The notes under the pieces: model-generated | What the model was told of the DNA's origin: nothing | The model's input: only the letters and a program-made list of their open reading frames with translations | Databases searched by the model: none | Position numbers and translations under genes: made by a program | In this document: in pieces, positions 27,503 to 37,604 of the stretch | Layout: each line of letters starts with the position of its first letter | Position numbering within the stretch: position 1 is the first letter of the stretch | DNA from: Parabacteroides goldsteinii | GTDB taxonomy: Bacteria; Bacteroidota; Bacteroidia; Bacteroidales; Tannerellaceae | Assembly: GCF_015550595.1 (NCBI RefSeq) | Contig: NZ_JADNBB010000003.1 | Location: forward strand, 270,174 to 334,173 | Direction: 5' to 3' | Length of the DNA stretch: 64,000 bases

Positions 27503-28654
27503 TTATTCAAAATAATTCAGAATTTTGTACCCGCCTTCCCGTAGGTAAGACTCTTTTTTCATAAGTTTGATATCATTCTGCATCATATCCTGAATAAGGG
27601 CATCGAGGCTGTATTTTGGTTCCCATCCCAACCGGGTACGGGCCTTCGTTGCATCCCCGATAAGTAAATCCACCTCAGTCGGACGAAAGTATTGCGGATC
27701 AACTCCAACAACATCCTCTCCTATTCGTTCTTTAAAACTTTCGAGGTAAGACTCACCCACTTTCTCTATAAACATTTTTTCGTCAATATAGTTTAATGAT
27801 GCTACCTCATTAACATTTTCACCTTTGAAAATAACTTCTACGCCTATTTCTTCAAATGCTTTACTGACAAAATCACGAATAGTCGTGGTTATTCCCGTAG
27901 CAATTACATAATCAGAAGGTTCATCCTGTTGAAGAATGGCATACATGGCACGAACATAATCCTTCGCATGCCCCCAGTCACGTTTAGAGGATAAGTTTCC
28001 CATATAAACTTTTTTCTGCATACCCAATGCTATGCGCGATACGGCACGGGTTACTTTACGGGTAACAAAAGTTTCACCGCGTAAAGGCGATTCATGATTG
28101 AACAAAATACCGTTGGATGCATGCATTTTATACGCTTCACGATAGTTGACAGTTATCCAGTAACCATAAAGTTTTGCTACGGCATACGGACTTCTCGGGT
28201 AGAAAGGTGTAGTTTCCTTCTGAGGAACTTCCTGCACCAAACCATATAGTTCGGATGTTGACGCCTGATAAATACGGGTTTTCTGTGTCAGATTCAACAA
28301 ACGGACGGCTTCCAGAATACGCAAAACACCTAAACCATCGGCATTAGCGGTATATTCGGGAGTATCGAAACTTACTTTCACATGGCTCATAGCTGCCAGA
28401 TTGTATATTTCATCCGGTTGTACTTCACCGATAATGCGAGTAAGATTCAAACTATCGGTCAGGTCACCGTAATGAAGGATCAGGTTTCTGTTCTCGATAT
28501 GCGGATCTTGATAGAGATGGTCGATACGATCTGTATTGAACATAGACGAACGACGTTTGATACCATGTACGGTATACCCTTTCTTTACAAGATATTCAGC
28601 CAGATAGGCTCCATCCTGTCCTGTTATACCTGTTATTAAAGCGACTTTACTCAT
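27503..28654 (-). CDS. gmd: GDP-mannose 4,6-dehydratase
   Basis: The 383-residue extended short-chain dehydrogenase begins [20 protein letters not shown] (G-x2-G-x2-G NADP loop) and has [20 protein letters not shown] and the catalytic PYAVAKLYG (Y-x3-K). [20 protein letters not shown] is characteristic of Gmd. It converts GDP-mannose to GDP-4-keto-6-deoxymannose, the first step to GDP-L-fucose. fcl lies directly upstream (13 bp), so the pathway is complete. GDP-fucose feeds capsule synthesis and protein O-glycosylation in Bacteroidales. Confidence 0.96.
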   Translation of the reverse strand: MSKVALITGITGQDGAYLAEYLVKKGYTVHGIKRRSSMFNTDRIDHLYQDPHIENRNLILHYGDLTDSLNLTRIIGEVQPDEIYNLAAMSHVKVSFDTPEYTANADGLGVLRILEAVRLLNLTQKTRIYQASTSELYGLVQEVPQKETTPFYPRSPYAVAKLYGYWITVNYREAYKMHASNGILFNHESPLRGETFVTRKVTRAVSRIALGMQKKVYMGNLSSKRDWGHAKDYVRAMYAILQQDEPSDYVIATGITTTIRDFVSKAFEEIGVEVIFKGENVNEVASLNYIDEKMFIEKVGESYLESFKERIGEDVVGVDPQYFRPTEVDLLIGDATKARTRLGWEPKYSLDALIQDMMQNDIKLMKKESYLREGGYKILNYFE

Positions 28655-28667
28655 TATACTAAGTTTA

Positions 28668-29741
28668 TTATTGTTTGTTCAAATACCAGTTATACAAAAG
28701 TTCTACTCCTTCGGCAATCTCTATTCGGTGACGCCAGCCCAGGGCATGTAGTTTACTTACATCGGTTAACTTTCGCAAAGTTCCATCGGGCTTGGATGAA
28801 TTAAAGGTAAGCTCACCTTCAAAACCGATCTTTTCTCGGATCAGGGTAGCCACATCTTTAATGGATAATTCTTTTCCCGTACCTATATTAATATGCGTGT
28901 TACGGACTTCATTACCATCAGAACGGACATCTGCGAAATCGATATGCTCCATTATATAAACGGAAGCATCCGCCATTTCCTCACTCCAAAGGAATTCACG
29001 AAGCGGTTTTCCCGTTCCCCAAAGCTCCACTCTACCCGGATAAATTCCATACTTTTCAAGGATAGCCAAAATATCTTTTTCAGAAGAATCACCTGATATT
29101 CCTTCTACCGGACGTGTGTTCAAATCCTTGCGTAACGCTTCCCAGTCGGCTGTATGCAAACATTTTGCCAGATGGATCTTACGGATCATAGCCGGAAGGA
29201 CATGAGAAGTTTCCAGGTTAAAATTATCGTTTGGACCGTACAAATTCGTGGGCATCACAGCGATATAATTGGTTCCATATTGCAGGTTATAACTTTCGCA
29301 CATTTTTATCCCTGCGATCTTTGCAATAGCATATGGTTCATTGGTATATTCCAGAGGCGATGTCAATAGACTGTCTTCCGACATTGGCTGGGGAGCTTCA
29401 CATGGATAGATACAGGTGCTACCCAAAAACAGGAGCTTCTTTACCTTATTAATATAAGAGGCATGGATCACATTATTCTGTATCATCAGATTGATATAAA
29501 TAAAATCCGCACGATACACATTGTTTGCCATAATTCCTCCGACATGAGCTGCCGAAAGGAACACATATTCTGGCTTCTCAGCAGCAAAAAATTCATTTAC
29601 CGCCAACTGATCGGTCAGGTCTAACTCTGCATGCGTACGCAAAACAAAGTTCGTATACCCCTTCTGTTGCAGGTTTTTCAAAATTGCCGATCCAACCAGG
29701 CCACGATGTCCGGCTACAAATATTTTACTATCTTTATTCAT
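28668..29741 (-). CDS. fcl: GDP-L-fucose synthase
   Basis: The 357-residue protein begins [20 protein letters not shown] (Rossmann loop) and has [20 protein letters not shown] and the catalytic [13 protein letters not shown] (Y-x3-K), followed by [20 protein letters not shown]. It performs epimerisation and NADPH reduction of the Gmd product to GDP-L-fucose. It overlaps the rfbA stop by 4 bp (29738-29741), so translation is probably coupled. It is slightly longer than the enterobacterial enzyme because of an insertion near residues 205-230, common in Bacteroidales. Confidence 0.96.
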   Translation of the reverse strand: MNKDSKIFVAGHRGLVGSAILKNLQQKGYTNFVLRTHAELDLTDQLAVNEFFAAEKPEYVFLSAAHVGGIMANNVYRADFIYINLMIQNNVIHASYINKVKKLLFLGSTCIYPCEAPQPMSEDSLLTSPLEYTNEPYAIAKIAGIKMCESYNLQYGTNYIAVMPTNLYGPNDNFNLETSHVLPAMIRKIHLAKCLHTADWEALRKDLNTRPVEGISGDSSEKDILAILEKYGIYPGRVELWGTGKPLREFLWSEEMADASVYIMEHIDFADVRSDGNEVRNTHINIGTGKELSIKDVATLIREKIGFEGELTFNSSKPDGTLRKLTDVSKLHALGWRHRIEIAEGVELLYNWYLNKQ

Positions 29742-30613
29742 TCCTTTATCAGTTTCAATAAATATTGACCATATTGATTCTTGATCATTGGGGCAGCAAG
29801 CTCTTTCAGTTTAACCGCATCGATCCAGCCTTTCCGGAAAGCTATTTCCTCCAAACAAGCGACTTTCAGTCCCTGACGTTTTTCAATCACCTCGACAAAG
29901 GTAGAAGCTTCCGAAAGCGAGTCGTGCGTACCTGTATCGAGCCAGGCAAAACCACGCCCCAACAGTTGCACCTTTAGTCCTCCATCGTTCAGAAACTCCT
30001 GATTGACTGTTGTGATCTCCAGTTCCCCACGGGATGACGGCTTAATATTCTTCGCCACTTCAACCACTCTATTCGGATAGAAATAGAGTCCAACAACAGC
30101 ATAGTTCGATTTCGGAACTTCCGGTTTTTCTTCAATACTCAATACGTTCCCGTCTTTGTCGAATTCGGCTACTCCATAACGTTCCGGATCGTTCACGTAG
30201 TAACCGAACACGGTTGCTTTTTGTTCGTTCTCTACATTGTTAACGGCCTCTTTTAACATAGCCGTAAAGCTTTGTCCATAGAAAATATTGTCGCCTAAAA
30301 CCAGGCAAGCCGAGTCATTTCCAATAAATTTCTCCCCGATAATAAAAGCTTGTGCCAAACCATCAGGCGAAGGTTGCTCAGCATACTCAAAACGGACACC
30401 ATAATCCGAACCATCTCCCAGTAACCGACGGAATCCCGGCAAATCCTGCGGAGTAGAAATGATCAATATTTCCCGTATTCCGGCCAGCATAAGAACGGAT
30501 ATTGGATAATAGATCATCGGCTTGTCATAAATCGGCAACAATTGTTTGGAAACACCCTTGGTGATTGGATACAAACGGGTACCCGAACCTCCTGCCAGTA
30601 CAATACCTTTCAT
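29738..30613 (-). CDS. rfbA: Glucose-1-phosphate thymidylyltransferase
   Basis: The 291-residue enzyme begins [20 protein letters not shown] and continues [16 protein letters not shown], the nucleotidyltransferase signature with catalytic Arg and Lys. [33 protein letters not shown] and [19 protein letters not shown] segments follow. It makes dTDP-glucose, the entry to dTDP-rhamnose and related sugars. rfbB, rfbC and rfbD are not in the window. It is the first gene of the leftward rfbA-fcl-gmd operon, with a TACATTTG box upstream at 30657-30664. Confidence 0.95.
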   Translation of the reverse strand: MKGIVLAGGSGTRLYPITKGVSKQLLPIYDKPMIYYPISVLMLAGIREILIISTPQDLPGFRRLLGDGSDYGVRFEYAEQPSPDGLAQAFIIGEKFIGNDSACLVLGDNIFYGQSFTAMLKEAVNNVENEQKATVFGYYVNDPERYGVAEFDKDGNVLSIEEKPEVPKSNYAVVGLYFYPNRVVEVAKNIKPSSRGELEITTVNQEFLNDGGLKVQLLGRGFAWLDTGTHDSLSEASTFVEVIEKRQGLKVACLEEIAFRKGWIDAVKLKELAAPMIKNQYGQYLLKLIKE

Positions 30614-30656
30614 AAGAGCAGACTTTTTCTTGTGTATAATTTATTTTAACAGAGGA

Positions 30657-30664
30657 CAAATGTA
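30657..30664 (-). promoter_or_regulatory. Candidate -7 box of rfbA-fcl-gmd
   Basis: TACATTTG on the minus strand, 43 bp upstream of the rfbA ATG. No clear -33 TTTG. Confidence 0.45.
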
Positions 30665-30756
30665 TATAAAATATTCCGGTTTGCCTTTACCTTAAAACCT
30701 TTCTTTCCTAAGCTTTGTTACAGTATAAATTCTTTAATTTTTAAAAGTTACTCAAT

Positions 30757-31335
30757 ATGAATGCATTTAACGAAAAAATTAGTTCCGCCGTACAGAATTG
30801 GTGGGTTTCACTTCTCCTGGGATTACTCTATATCCTGATTGCCATATGCCTAATGTTTACACCACTGGCCAGTTATGTTGCTTTAAGTATTCTTTTCAGT
30901 GTTGCCATGTTCGTTAGCGGTACGCTCGAGATACTGTTTGCCGTATCGAATCGGAAGCATATTTCCAGCTGGGGTTGGTATCTGGCTGGCGGTATCATTG
31001 ATCTGATACTCGGTATTTATCTGATGGCTAGTCCGGGGCTAAGTATGACTGTCCTTCCCTTCATCCTGGCTTTCTGGCTAATGTTTAGAGGCTTCTCCTC
31101 TACCGGTTATGCAATGGACCTGAAACGGTTCGGGACCGGCAACTGGGGTTGGTATATGGCTTTCGGTATCCTGGCTATTATTTGCAGTATTGCAATTATC
31201 TGGCAACCGGGATTAGGAGTTTTCACACTAGTTTATATGATTGCCTACGCACTGCTTATCATCGGTATTTTCCGGGTTATGCTCTCTTTTGAACTGAGAA
31301 GCTTACATAAGAGATATGAAAATAGTACCCGGTAA
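30757..31335 (+). CDS. HdeD-family (DUF308) membrane protein
   Basis: The 192-residue protein consists almost wholly of six predicted transmembrane helices, with paired repeats (WWVSLLLGLLYILIAICLMF, WGWYLAGGIIDLILGIYLMA, WGWYMAFGILAIICSIAIIW). This tandem three-by-two helix pattern with Trp-rich boundaries is typical of DUF308/HdeD proteins, linked to acid resistance in Escherichia coli. Its role in Bacteroidales is not known. It is a single-gene unit followed by a long hairpin at 31364-31412. Confidence 0.85.
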   Translation: MNAFNEKISSAVQNWWVSLLLGLLYILIAICLMFTPLASYVALSILFSVAMFVSGTLEILFAVSNRKHISSWGWYLAGGIIDLILGIYLMASPGLSMTVLPFILAFWLMFRGFSSTGYAMDLKRFGTGNWGWYMAFGILAIICSIAIIWQPGLGVFTLVYMIAYALLIIGIFRVMLSFELRSLHKRYENSTR

Positions 31336-31363
31336 TTCTTACGGATAACTTTGTTATAAATAG

Positions 31364-31412
31364 AATCCTGTATATGTAATAACACATTTCCTGTTATTAT
31401 GTATACGGGATT
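31364..31412 (+). terminator. Long imperfect hairpin downstream of the HdeD-like gene
   Basis: Two 21-nt arms (31364-31384 and 31392-31412) around a 7-nt loop differ from perfect pairing at three positions, two of which are G-U compatible. It lies 29 bp past the stop and is followed by ATTTC. Likely transcription terminator or mRNA stabiliser. Confidence 0.6.
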
Positions 31413-31459
31413 ATTTCATACTACAGAAGAACGGCAACTCTGCTACAGTAGAGTTTTTT

Positions 31460-31549
31460 CCCCACTTAAATGGGACTTTTCCCCCATATATATGGGTATT
31501 ATTCCCCACATAAATGGGGTGTTTTCCCCACTCATGTCAAAAAGGTGGG
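31460..31549 (+). repeat. 22-bp-period tandem array of CCCCA...TGGGG mini-hairpins
   Basis: CCCCA begins at 31460, 31482, 31504 and 31526, exactly 22 bp apart. Units 1-3 have a 5-nt arm CCCCA, 6-nt loop (CTTAAA, TATATA, CATAAA), complementary arm TGGGA, TGGGT or TGGGG, and 6-nt T-rich spacer. Unit 4 is degenerate and ends AAGGTGGGG. The array sits in the 394-bp gap between the HdeD-like gene and the OPT transporter. A 66-residue ORF across it is a by-product of the repeat. Confidence 0.85.
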
Positions 31550-31634
31550 GCTTTTGTTTCACAGCAATAATAGAACTATTCTTCCCGAACATCTGCTAAA
31601 TATCCCTGTCTACCATTCTTACCTGCCTTAATCA

Positions 31635-31665
31635 TTTGTTCAATAAAAAAAATAACGTAGTTTTG
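31635..31665 (+). promoter_or_regulatory. Consensus promoter of the OPT transporter operon
   Basis: TTTG at 31635-31638, 19-nt spacer, TAGTTTTG at 31658-31665 match the Bacteroidetes consensus. Start near 31672 gives a leader of about 58 nt. Confidence 0.75.
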
Positions 31666-31729
31666 TAACGCTATAAAAAAACGGGAAAACACATTTCAGA
31701 TTAAATCTAACTAAAAAATAATAGTCACC

Positions 31730-33727
31730 GTGAAGAAGGAAGATGAAGAAAAGGTAAGCGGGCTACCGGAAAATGCCTACAGAGAACTCAAAGAAGGAGA
31801 AGTTTATAACCCCATTATGTCACCCGAGAAGCAATACAAGGAAGTGACTCCGTGGTCTGTATTCTGGGGGCTGGTAATGGCCGTAATATTCAGTGCCGCT
31901 GCTGCCTATCTGGGATTAAAAGTCGGACAGGTATTCGAAGCTGCTATTCCTATCGCCATCATTGCCGTAGGTTTATCGAGTGGACTTAAGCGAAAAAATG
32001 CATTGGGGGAAAACGTTATTATCCAATCTATCGGAGCTTGTAGCGGCGTAATCGTAGCCGGAGCCATCTTCACCCTCCCTGCCCTTTATATCTTGCAGGA
32101 TAAATATCCTGAGATTTCCATCAACTTTTTTGAAGTATTTATGAGTTCGTTGCTGGGAGGTATTCTTGGTATCCTATTATTGATCCCATTCCGGAAATAC
32201 TTTGTTTCAGATATGCACGGCAAATATCCGTTCCCGGAAGCTACAGCCACTACGCAGGTGCTGGTTTCCGGTGAAAAAGGCGGCAGTCAGGCAAAACCTC
32301 TTATTCTGGCTGGTCTGATCGGCGGTCTGTACGATTTCATTATAGCAACCTTCGGTTGGTGGAGCGAAACAATAAGCACGCGTATTGTCGGAGTCGGTGA
32401 AATGCTGGCAGACAAAGCAAAAGTGGTAATGAAAGTAAATACCGGAGCAGCCGTACTGGGACTCGGTTATATCATCGGTTTGAAATATTCCGCAATTATC
32501 TGTGCCGGCTCATTCCTGGTATGGTTAGTTATTATTCCGTTAATGTCTGCTTTTTTCGGCTCTGACGTGCTGACTTTAGGAAATGACGCAATCACAGCAA
32601 CAGTTGGCAGTATGAGCGCAGAACAGATATTTACTACTTACGCCCGCCATATCGGTATCGGAGGTATTGCAACTGCCGGTGTAATCGGTATTATCAATTC
32701 ATGGGGAATTATTCGCGGGGCTGTCGGCCTGGCAGCCAAAGAGTTGAAAGGTAAAAATACGGAAGTTGATATGGAAACGATACGTACACAGAAAGATTTA
32801 TCGATGAAGATCATCACGATCGGTATTTTTGCTACGCTGATCGTTACTTACCTGTTCTTCCACTTCGGAGTATTGGATAACTGGTATTATGCCTTGATCG
32901 GTCTGTTGATCGTCGGTATTATAGCATTCCTGTTTACAACTGTTGCAGCCAATGCCATTGCTATCGTAGGAACCAACCCGGTTTCCGGTATGACACTGAT
33001 GACACTGATCTTATCGTCGATTATCCTGGTTGCTGCAGGTCTGAAAGGAACTGCAGGTATGGTATCGGCATTGATTATCGGAGGTGTTGTTTGTACAGCA
33101 TTGTCTATGGCCGGCGGTTTTATTACCGACCTGAAAATCGGTTACTGGCTGGGAAGTACACCGGCCAAACAGCAGACCTGGAAATTCCTCGGAACACTTG
33201 TTTCAGCCGCTACCGTAGGTGGTGTAATCCTGATCCTGAACCAGACATACGGTTTTACAACCGGACAACTGGCTGCACCCCAAGCCAACGCTATGGCAGC
33301 TGTTATCGAGCCACTGATGAGTGGCTCGGGAGCACCCTGGGTGCTTTACGGTATTGGAGCCGTACTGGCCATTATCCTGAATTTCTGTAAGATTCCGGCA
33401 TTGGCTTTCGCACTGGGTATGTTTATCCCGATGGAACTGAACACTCCGTTGTTGATCGGTGGAGCCATCAGCTGGTATGTAGGAAGCCGCAGTAAAGACC
33501 AGGCACTTAACACAGTACGTTTGGAGAAAGGGACGCTGCTTGCTTCCGGATTCATTGCCGGAGGTGCTTTGATGGGAGTTATCAGCGCTGCCTTACGATT
33601 CGGCGGTATCAACCTTGTTAATGAGAAATGGCTGGAAGGGAACTTTGCGGAGCCGTTAGCTGTTGTAATGTATATAGCATTGATGGCTTACCTGGCGATA
33701 AGTTCACTGAAAGCAAAAAAAGAATAA
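31730..33727 (+). CDS. OPT-family oligopeptide transporter
   Basis: The 665-residue integral membrane protein has about 14-16 helices and starts at GTG (31730). There is no nearby in-frame ATG, and the promoter at 31635-31665 gives a normal leader. Signature segments include NPIMSPEKQYKEVTPWSVFW, HGKYPFPEATATTQVLVSGE and VGTNPVSGMTLMTLILSSII. The bacterial OPT family takes up peptides or metal chelates. It is followed after 8 bp by a SpoIID-domain protein, an association suggesting a link to cell-wall peptide uptake (inference). Confidence 0.92.
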   Translation: MKKEDEEKVSGLPENAYRELKEGEVYNPIMSPEKQYKEVTPWSVFWGLVMAVIFSAAAAYLGLKVGQVFEAAIPIAIIAVGLSSGLKRKNALGENVIIQSIGACSGVIVAGAIFTLPALYILQDKYPEISINFFEVFMSSLLGGILGILLLIPFRKYFVSDMHGKYPFPEATATTQVLVSGEKGGSQAKPLILAGLIGGLYDFIIATFGWWSETISTRIVGVGEMLADKAKVVMKVNTGAAVLGLGYIIGLKYSAIICAGSFLVWLVIIPLMSAFFGSDVLTLGNDAITATVGSMSAEQIFTTYARHIGIGGIATAGVIGIINSWGIIRGAVGLAAKELKGKNTEVDMETIRTQKDLSMKIITIGIFATLIVTYLFFHFGVLDNWYYALIGLLIVGIIAFLFTTVAANAIAIVGTNPVSGMTLMTLILSSIILVAAGLKGTAGMVSALIIGGVVCTALSMAGGFITDLKIGYWLGSTPAKQQTWKFLGTLVSAATVGGVILILNQTYGFTTGQLAAPQANAMAAVIEPLMSGSGAPWVLYGIGAVLAIILNFCKIPALAFALGMFIPMELNTPLLIGGAISWYVGSRSKDQALNTVRLEKGTLLASGFIAGGALMGVISAALRFGGINLVNEKWLEGNFAEPLAVVMYIALMAYLAISSLKAKKE

Positions 33728-33735
33728 GATAAATA

Positions 33736-35049
33736 ATGGATGCACCGGTAGTTAATGTTGGGATTATGACGCAGAAGGCTGTCTCTTTCGTATTCAACGG
33801 AGAGTATATCCATACGGAGAATAGTGCCTTCCTGACCGGGGAACAACGAGCGTTGTTCGTAAACGGGAATATTGTATACAACGGCAAACTGTACAAGGAA
33901 CTTTTCTTTGAACCGGCTTCACCAGACTCCTCATTCGACCTGAAGGCCGTTACAATCGGAGTTGATTTCCACTGGCAGCGCCAGGAGGATCAACGCTTCA
34001 AAGGGTCTTTGAACCTGGTAGCAGGAAATGAAGGCATCGTTGTAATCAACAGTATCGATGTTGAAGAATACCTCACCAGTGTTATCTCGTCGGAGATGAG
34101 TGCTACCGCGTCGAAGGAATTGCTGAAAGCACATGCCGTCATCTCACGCAGCTGGCTGTTAGCCCAGATAGAAAAGAATTTCCGCTTGGGCAATACTTCG
34201 GAGAAATACCGGAGTTGTCATCGTGAACATGATCAGTTAATCCGTTGGTACGACCGTGAAGACCATACGATGTTCGATGTATGTGCCGATGATCATTGCC
34301 AGCGTTACCAGGGTATCACCCGGGCCTCGACACCAATTATCCGGGAAGTGATTCATGAAACCCGTGGTGAGATCCTAACGGATGGTGAATCTATTTGCGA
34401 TACCCGCTTCTCGAAATGTTGCGGAGGCGTAACCGAACAGTTCGAACATTGCTGGGAACCGGTGCCTCGCTCTTATCTGACAGCTATACGTGACAGTAAA
34501 GAAGCCTCTTATCCGGACCTGACCGATCCAATCGAAGCTGAAATGTGGATACGCAATTCACCGGAAGCATTTTGTAACACCACCGACAAAGAGATACTGA
34601 GCCAGGTATTAAATAACTACGACCAGGAAACAACCAATTTCTACCGTTGGCGAATCTCTTATACCCAGGCTGAGTTGGCCGAACTGATCCATCGTAAAAG
34701 CGGTATCGATTTCGGCGAGATACAAGACCTTATCCCACTGGAAAGGGGTACTTCCGGCCGGATAGAAAAGTTGAAAATTATAGGAACACGCCGGATATAT
34801 ACGATCGGTAAGGAGCTGGAGATACGGCGTACATTATCAGAAACGCATCTTTACAGTTCGGCATTCGTGATAGACAAAGAAGATATCCGTATCAATATCC
34901 CTCAACGTTTTATACTGACTGGGGCCGGATGGGGTCATGGTGTGGGGCTTTGCCAGATCGGAGCTGCGGTAATGGGAGCACAAGGATATTCTTATACGGA
35001 AATATTAGCACATTATTTCCGGGGATCACAAATTGAAAAAAGATATTAA
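33736..35049 (+). CDS. SpoIID/LytB-domain protein, putative peptidoglycan lytic enzyme
   Basis: The 437-residue protein lacks an obvious signal peptide (MDAPVVNVGIMTQKAVSFVF). It has the SpoIID/LytB domain: NSIDVEEYLTSVISSEMSAT, ELLKAHAVISRSWLLAQ, TRGEILTDGESICDTRFSKC and the C-terminal GAGWGHGVGLCQIGAAVMGA. SpoIID in Bacillus is a lytic transglycosylase for stem-peptide-free glycan. A Bacteroidales homologue is usually called a sporulation-domain-like or amidase enhancer protein, although these organisms do not sporulate. Its pairing with the OPT transporter and a shared promoter suggest peptidoglycan recycling. Absence of an export signal is puzzling. Confidence 0.85.
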   Translation: MDAPVVNVGIMTQKAVSFVFNGEYIHTENSAFLTGEQRALFVNGNIVYNGKLYKELFFEPASPDSSFDLKAVTIGVDFHWQRQEDQRFKGSLNLVAGNEGIVVINSIDVEEYLTSVISSEMSATASKELLKAHAVISRSWLLAQIEKNFRLGNTSEKYRSCHREHDQLIRWYDREDHTMFDVCADDHCQRYQGITRASTPIIREVIHETRGEILTDGESICDTRFSKCCGGVTEQFEHCWEPVPRSYLTAIRDSKEASYPDLTDPIEAEMWIRNSPEAFCNTTDKEILSQVLNNYDQETTNFYRWRISYTQAELAELIHRKSGIDFGEIQDLIPLERGTSGRIEKLKIIGTRRIYTIGKELEIRRTLSETHLYSSAFVIDKEDIRINIPQRFILTGAGWGHGVGLCQIGAAVMGAQGYSYTEILAHYFRGSQIEKRY

Positions 35050-35064
35050 ACTTGAAATACTAAA

Positions 35065-35098
35065 AAGGCCGCTGATCTCACGATAGCGGCCTTTTTTT
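35065..35098 (+). terminator. Intrinsic terminator of the OPT-SpoIID operon
   Basis: Strong stem AAAGGCCGCT/AGCGGCCTTT with a following run of T, 15 bp past the stop. Confidence 0.9.
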
Positions 35099-35378
35099 GT
35101 GTTTACCTATCTTATCGGCTACGAGTTGTAGCCGGTTTGTCTTGACTCTCACGAGCTCTAACGGTTACAAAGGAACAAACAAAGCTACAAGGTGGCAAAC
35201 AAAATAGATTAACAGGTGTAATTTACCCACGAAAAGGATAATTATACCGATAAAATGGACCTTACTCCGATCAGGAGAGTCGTGATAAAAAGCTTACATT
35301 TATATAAAAATAGCTATCTTTGTCACCGAACATTTGACGGGGGATGCTCCCCTGCTCTACTTAAATAAGTCCCGATAA
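35099..35378 (+). other. Intergenic stretch with two small hairpins before the symporter
   Basis: No gene is seen. A perfect 7-bp hairpin (CGGCTAC/GTAGCCG, 35116-35134) lies after the terminator. A TATCTTTG box is at 35315-35322. A GGGGA-TGC-TCCCC hairpin (35340-35352) falls in the predicted 50-nt leader of the symporter mRNA and could be a small cis-regulatory element. I cannot assign it to a riboswitch class. Confidence 0.5.
35315..35322 (+). promoter_or_regulatory. Candidate -7 box of the symporter-engB unit
   Basis: TATCTTTG, 56 bp upstream of the symporter ATG. No exact -33 TTTG at the right distance. Confidence 0.45.
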
Positions 35379-36839
35379 ATGAACAGCTATATAATTCTCT
35401 CGATCATTGCTATTTATTTTGGTATCCTATTACTCATCGCATGGATCACTGGAAGAAAGAGCACCAGTAACGATGCTTTTTTTCTTGGTAACCGTAAATC
35501 TCCCTGGTATATAGTTTCTATCGGCATGATCGGGACATCGCTCTCAGGAGTAACATTCGTTTCTGTTCCGGGAATGGTGCGTAGTATAGATATGACTTAT
35601 ATGCAGACGGTCCTGGGATTTTTCTTCGGGTATATATTGATTGCCAAAGTTCTTCTGCCGCTTTATTATAAACTGCAACTGACTTCCATCTATGCCTATC
35701 TGGGTGACCGCATCGGACGGCGAAGCTATAAGACAGGAGCCTCTTTCTTCCTTCTATCCAAAATTGTAGGAGCAGCAGCAAGGCTTTATCTGGTTGTCCT
35801 TATCTTGCAACACTACGTATTCAGTACCTGGAATATTCCTTTCTGGATAACTGTCGTAATAAGTATATTCCTTGTTTGGCTTTACACCTATCGAAGTGGT
35901 ATTAAAACCATCATCTGGACCGACACGCTCCAGGCCCTCTGCCTGGTTGCCATGCTGATCGTTATAATCTGGAAGGTGAAAGATGCAATGGAATTGAATA
36001 TGGATGGTATGGTACAAACACTGGTAGCCAGCCCTCATTTCCGTATTTTTGAATTTGATGACTGGCATAGTACACAACACTTCGCTAAACAATTCTTCAG
36101 CGGCATCTTTATTACCATCGTAATGACCGGACTGGATCAGGATATGATGCAAAAAAACCTGTCCTGCAAAAGCCTGAAAGATGCGCAAAAGAATATGTAC
36201 ACCTATGGATTTGCCTTCACACCAGTCAATTTCCTGTTTCTTTCGCTGGGTGTCCTGTTAATATCACTGGCAGCTCAGCAAAACATTGCATTGCCTGCAC
36301 TGAATGACGATATCCTGCCGATGTTCTGTACCTCCGGAATACTGGGACATTCTATCCTGATCTTCTTTACCATCGGAATCATCGCAGCAGCATTCAGCAG
36401 TGCCGACTCTGCCCTGACGGCACTTACCACCTCCTTTTGCGTTGATATTCTGGGAGTAGAAAAGGAAGAAGCAAACAAAGCCAAACGTACCCGGTTAATG
36501 ACTCATTTACTTATCTCGGTGTTGTTTGCAATAATTATCCTTATCTTTAAAGCCGTAAACAGTCGCAGTGTGATCGATGCTATTTACATGATCGCGTCTT
36601 ATACGTATGGTCCTTTACTCGGATTATTTGTCTTTGGCCTGTTCACAAAAAAACAACCACGCGACAAATATGTTCCTTATATATGTATTCTCTCACCACT
36701 GATCTGCTTTGCTACGGATTATCTGGTGAAACAATATACAGGCTATGCCTTCGGTTACGAAATGTTGATGGTAAACGGTGCAATCACCTTCTTTGGACTA
36801 TGGGTGGCCTCAGTAAAATATAAATCAATAAAAGATTAA
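35379..36839 (+). CDS. Sodium:solute symporter (SSS family)
   Basis: The 486-residue protein has about 13 transmembrane helices. Typical SSS segments are [54 protein letters not shown] and the sodium-site helix [20 protein letters not shown]. It couples Na+ entry to uptake of an unknown solute. Within the family it looks nearest to proteins annotated as general Na+/solute symporters in Bacteroidales. It is followed by engB after 5 bp, so the two are cotranscribed, perhaps only by chance. Confidence 0.92.
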   Translation: MNSYIILSIIAIYFGILLLIAWITGRKSTSNDAFFLGNRKSPWYIVSIGMIGTSLSGVTFVSVPGMVRSIDMTYMQTVLGFFFGYILIAKVLLPLYYKLQLTSIYAYLGDRIGRRSYKTGASFFLLSKIVGAAARLYLVVLILQHYVFSTWNIPFWITVVISIFLVWLYTYRSGIKTIIWTDTLQALCLVAMLIVIIWKVKDAMELNMDGMVQTLVASPHFRIFEFDDWHSTQHFAKQFFSGIFITIVMTGLDQDMMQKNLSCKSLKDAQKNMYTYGFAFTPVNFLFLSLGVLLISLAAQQNIALPALNDDILPMFCTSGILGHSILIFFTIGIIAAAFSSADSALTALTTSFCVDILGVEKEEANKAKRTRLMTHLLISVLFAIIILIFKAVNSRSVIDAIYMIASYTYGPLLGLFVFGLFTKKQPRDKYVPYICILSPLICFATDYLVKQYTGYAFGYEMLMVNGAITFFGLWVASVKYKSIKD

Positions 36840-36844
36840 CTAAT

Positions 36845-37447
36845 ATGGAAATTAAAAGTGCAGAATTTGTTATCAGCAACACGGATGTAAAGAAATGCCC
36901 CGCTGGAAACTTTCCGGAGTATGCCTTTATAGGGCGAAGTAATGTAGGCAAATCCTCCCTTATCAATATGCTGACCGGCAAGAAAGGTTTGGCCATGACT
37001 TCGCAGAAGCCTGGTAAGACATTGCTTATCAATCATTTTATGATTAATAACAACTGGTTTCTGGTCGACCTTCCCGGTTATGGCTTTGCCCAGCGCGGAA
37101 AAGAAGGGCGGGAGAATATCCAGCGGATTATCGAAGATTATATCCTGGAACGCGAACAACTGACCAACCTCTTTGTATTGCTTGACTGTCGCCATGAAGC
37201 ACAAAAGATCGACCTCGAATTTATGGAATGGCTAGGAGAGAATGGCGTACCTTTCTCAATCATCTTCACCAAGATAGATAAAATAAGCAAAGGACGTTTG
37301 AAAGAAAACCTGAAGGCCTATCAGGACAAGTTACTGGAGAGCTGGGAAGAACTTCCTCCTATCCTACTCTCCTCCTCGGAGAAGAAGGAAGGACGCGAAG
37401 ATATTCTCAGTTATATTGAAGATATAAATAAAAGTTTAAAAGGATAG
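36845..37447 (+). CDS. engB: Ribosome biogenesis GTPase EngB/YsxC/YihA
   Basis: The 200-residue GTPase has the P-loop [19 protein letters not shown] (G1) near residue 28, [11 protein letters not shown] (G2), [11 protein letters not shown] (G3), [10 protein letters not shown] (G4) and [10 protein letters not shown] (G5). It is needed for 50S assembly and has normal length. The start at 36845 lies 5 bp after the symporter stop. Confidence 0.97.
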   Translation: MEIKSAEFVISNTDVKKCPAGNFPEYAFIGRSNVGKSSLINMLTGKKGLAMTSQKPGKTLLINHFMINNNWFLVDLPGYGFAQRGKEGRENIQRIIEDYILEREQLTNLFVLLDCRHEAQKIDLEFMEWLGENGVPFSIIFTKIDKISKGRLKENLKAYQDKLLESWEELPPILLSSSEKKEGREDILSYIEDINKSLKG

Positions 37448-37473
37448 AACGATCCGGGAGCGACATGGTATCA

Positions 37474-37562
37474 GGTTGCACGGAATCGCCACAATTATGC
37501 CGGAGCGGACATTCTGCCGCTCCGTAAGGTTGCGCTTCACCAAGTATAGTTGCCGTGCGACC
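37474..37562. other. Nested inverted repeats after engB, ending inside the left 23-bp repeat
   Basis: A perfect 8-bp stem (CGGAGCGG/CCGCTCCG, 37501-37524) sits inside an outer pair GGTTGCACGG (37474-37483) and CCGTGCGACC (37553-37562) that matches at 9 of 10 positions. The right outer arm runs into the 23-bp direct repeat. No poly-T follows, so it is not a typical terminator. It may be a structured relic or a recombination-associated sequence. Confidence 0.5.
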
Positions 37563-37579
37563 TAAGCCTCCTGAATAAA
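37557..37579 (+). repeat. Left copy of 23-bp direct repeat flanking the PUL
   Basis: The sequence GCGACCTAAGC, then C, then TCCTGAATAAA recurs at 50461-50483 with T in place of the central C (22 of 23 identical, same orientation). The two copies enclose exactly the HTCS-to-GH28 locus. Confidence 0.9.
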
Positions 37580-37604
37580 CAACAAGAAAGAATGCCTGTG
37601 TAAT

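Noticed and set aside
31399-31599. 66-residue ORF across the CCCCA/TGGGG array.
   Set aside because: Residues mirror the tandem repeat and there is no ribosome-binding site; a repeat by-product.
37494-37524. CGGAGCGG/CCGCTCCG hairpin as terminator of engB.
   Set aside because: No T-run follows; kept only as a structured element.
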